Source: Tiliqua scincoides
Taxonomy: Eukaryota; Chordata; Lepidosauria; Squamata; Scincidae
Reading direction: 5' to 3'
NCBI RefSeq assembly: GCF_035046505.1
Contig: NC_089824.1
Span: 50,595,274-50,659,273, forward strand
DNA length: 64,000 bases
Under the pieces are notes generated by a model. The model worked only from the letters and a program-made list of their open reading frames with translations. It was not told the origin of the DNA and made no database searches. A program made the translations under genes and the position numbers. Below, piece after piece: positions 63,592 through 64,000 of the stretch (position 1 is the first letter of the stretch; each line of letters begins with the position of its first letter).

Positions 63592-63699
63592 TCATTCCTT
63601 TGGGTCACTGACAACAGCGGTGGTTGAGTAAGAGAAAGGACTAAGAAGAGCAGCAATGGTGTAATGACGATGACCAGAATCATTAGCGGAAAAAACCAC
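63592..63699 (-). CDS. TTR: TTR (transthyretin) terminal exon
   Basis: Thyroxine and retinol-binding-protein carrier secreted by liver and choroid plexus. On the minus strand, after the acceptor TTCTTTTGCAG, 36 codons read [20 protein letters not shown] then [15 protein letters not shown] and TGA. Human exon 4 is [20 protein letters not shown] then [15 protein letters not shown]. The exon border and length (108 bp) are identical to human. It encodes the last beta strands of the tetramer-forming sandwich. The upstream exons lie beyond the window. Convergent with B4GALT6, as in human. Confidence 0.96.
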   Translation of the reverse strand: MVFSANDSGHRHYTIAALLSPFSYSTTAVVSDPKE

Positions 63700-64000
63700 C
63701 TGCAAAAGAAAACATTTCAGTGTGGTATACACTTTTTAAATAGTAAAGCCCCATAGCATTCTTGCTTTAGCAAAATTGCTGGTTTGTAATTAGTTGCTCT
63801 CTCTGATCTATAATTGAGCTTCTACTTCTGCCATTTATCGATGGAGGCATCTGTGGTTAGATCTAATAAAAATCCTGAATCAATGTGAGCTGTTGGTGGA
63901 TGCCTACTAAATTCATTTGTAAATTTTGCATTAGCTATTTATTGCTAAGGATTGTTTTGCAGATTGTTTTGAGTTAAGTCCTATGATATTTTCCCACGTC
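63700..64000. other. TTR: TTR intron 3 (part)
   Basis: Unique AT-rich sequence upstream of the terminal exon on the minus strand. Nothing else seen. Confidence 0.7.

Overview
The window is vertebrate nuclear DNA, most likely from a squamate reptile. Three spliced genes lie in the order TRAPPC8 (+, last exons), B4GALT6 (+, complete) and TTR (-, last exon), which matches the human 18q12.1 neighbourhood. The repeat content supports a squamate: CR1 and L1 LINEs, a tRNA-derived SINE with a (TTA)n-type tail, many hAT and Tigger-like short elements, and very many short palindromic elements ending in a CAATCCTA/TAGGATTG-type motif. The species cannot be named from the sequence alone.

Layout. 1-21,650: the last eight constitutive coding exons of TRAPPC8 (a TRAPPIII subunit acting in ER-Golgi traffic and autophagy), one candidate cassette exon, and a 3' UTR ending at tandem AATAAA signals. 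21,650-31,430: intergenic DNA with no supported gene, holding a SINE, degenerate tandem repeats, a perfect 36-bp hairpin and a dense nest of hAT copies interrupted by a LINE and a Tigger-like element. 31,480-32,250: a CpG island with B4GALT6 exon 1. 32,018-58,253: nine B4GALT6 coding exons that splice in phase to 382 codons plus stop, the length of the human protein. 58,254 to about 62,000: a long 3' UTR holding a CR1 fragment. 63,446-63,699: the TTR terminal exon on the opposite strand.

The three genes do not form a pathway. TRAPPC8 and B4GALT6 both serve the early secretory pathway/Golgi, TTR is a secreted thyroxine carrier, and the arrangement is inherited synteny. About half of the window is recognisable mobile DNA, and most boundaries can be set by target-site duplications (TSDs) read directly from the sequence. 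I found no evidence for a new multi-gene system. The most useful observations are the TA-centred 8-bp TSDs shared by seven hAT insertions, the hAT > palindromic element > L1 nesting at 37.4-41.2 kb, three closely similar copies of one LINE family, a phase-0 cassette exon candidate in TRAPPC8, and several near-perfect short-loop hairpins.
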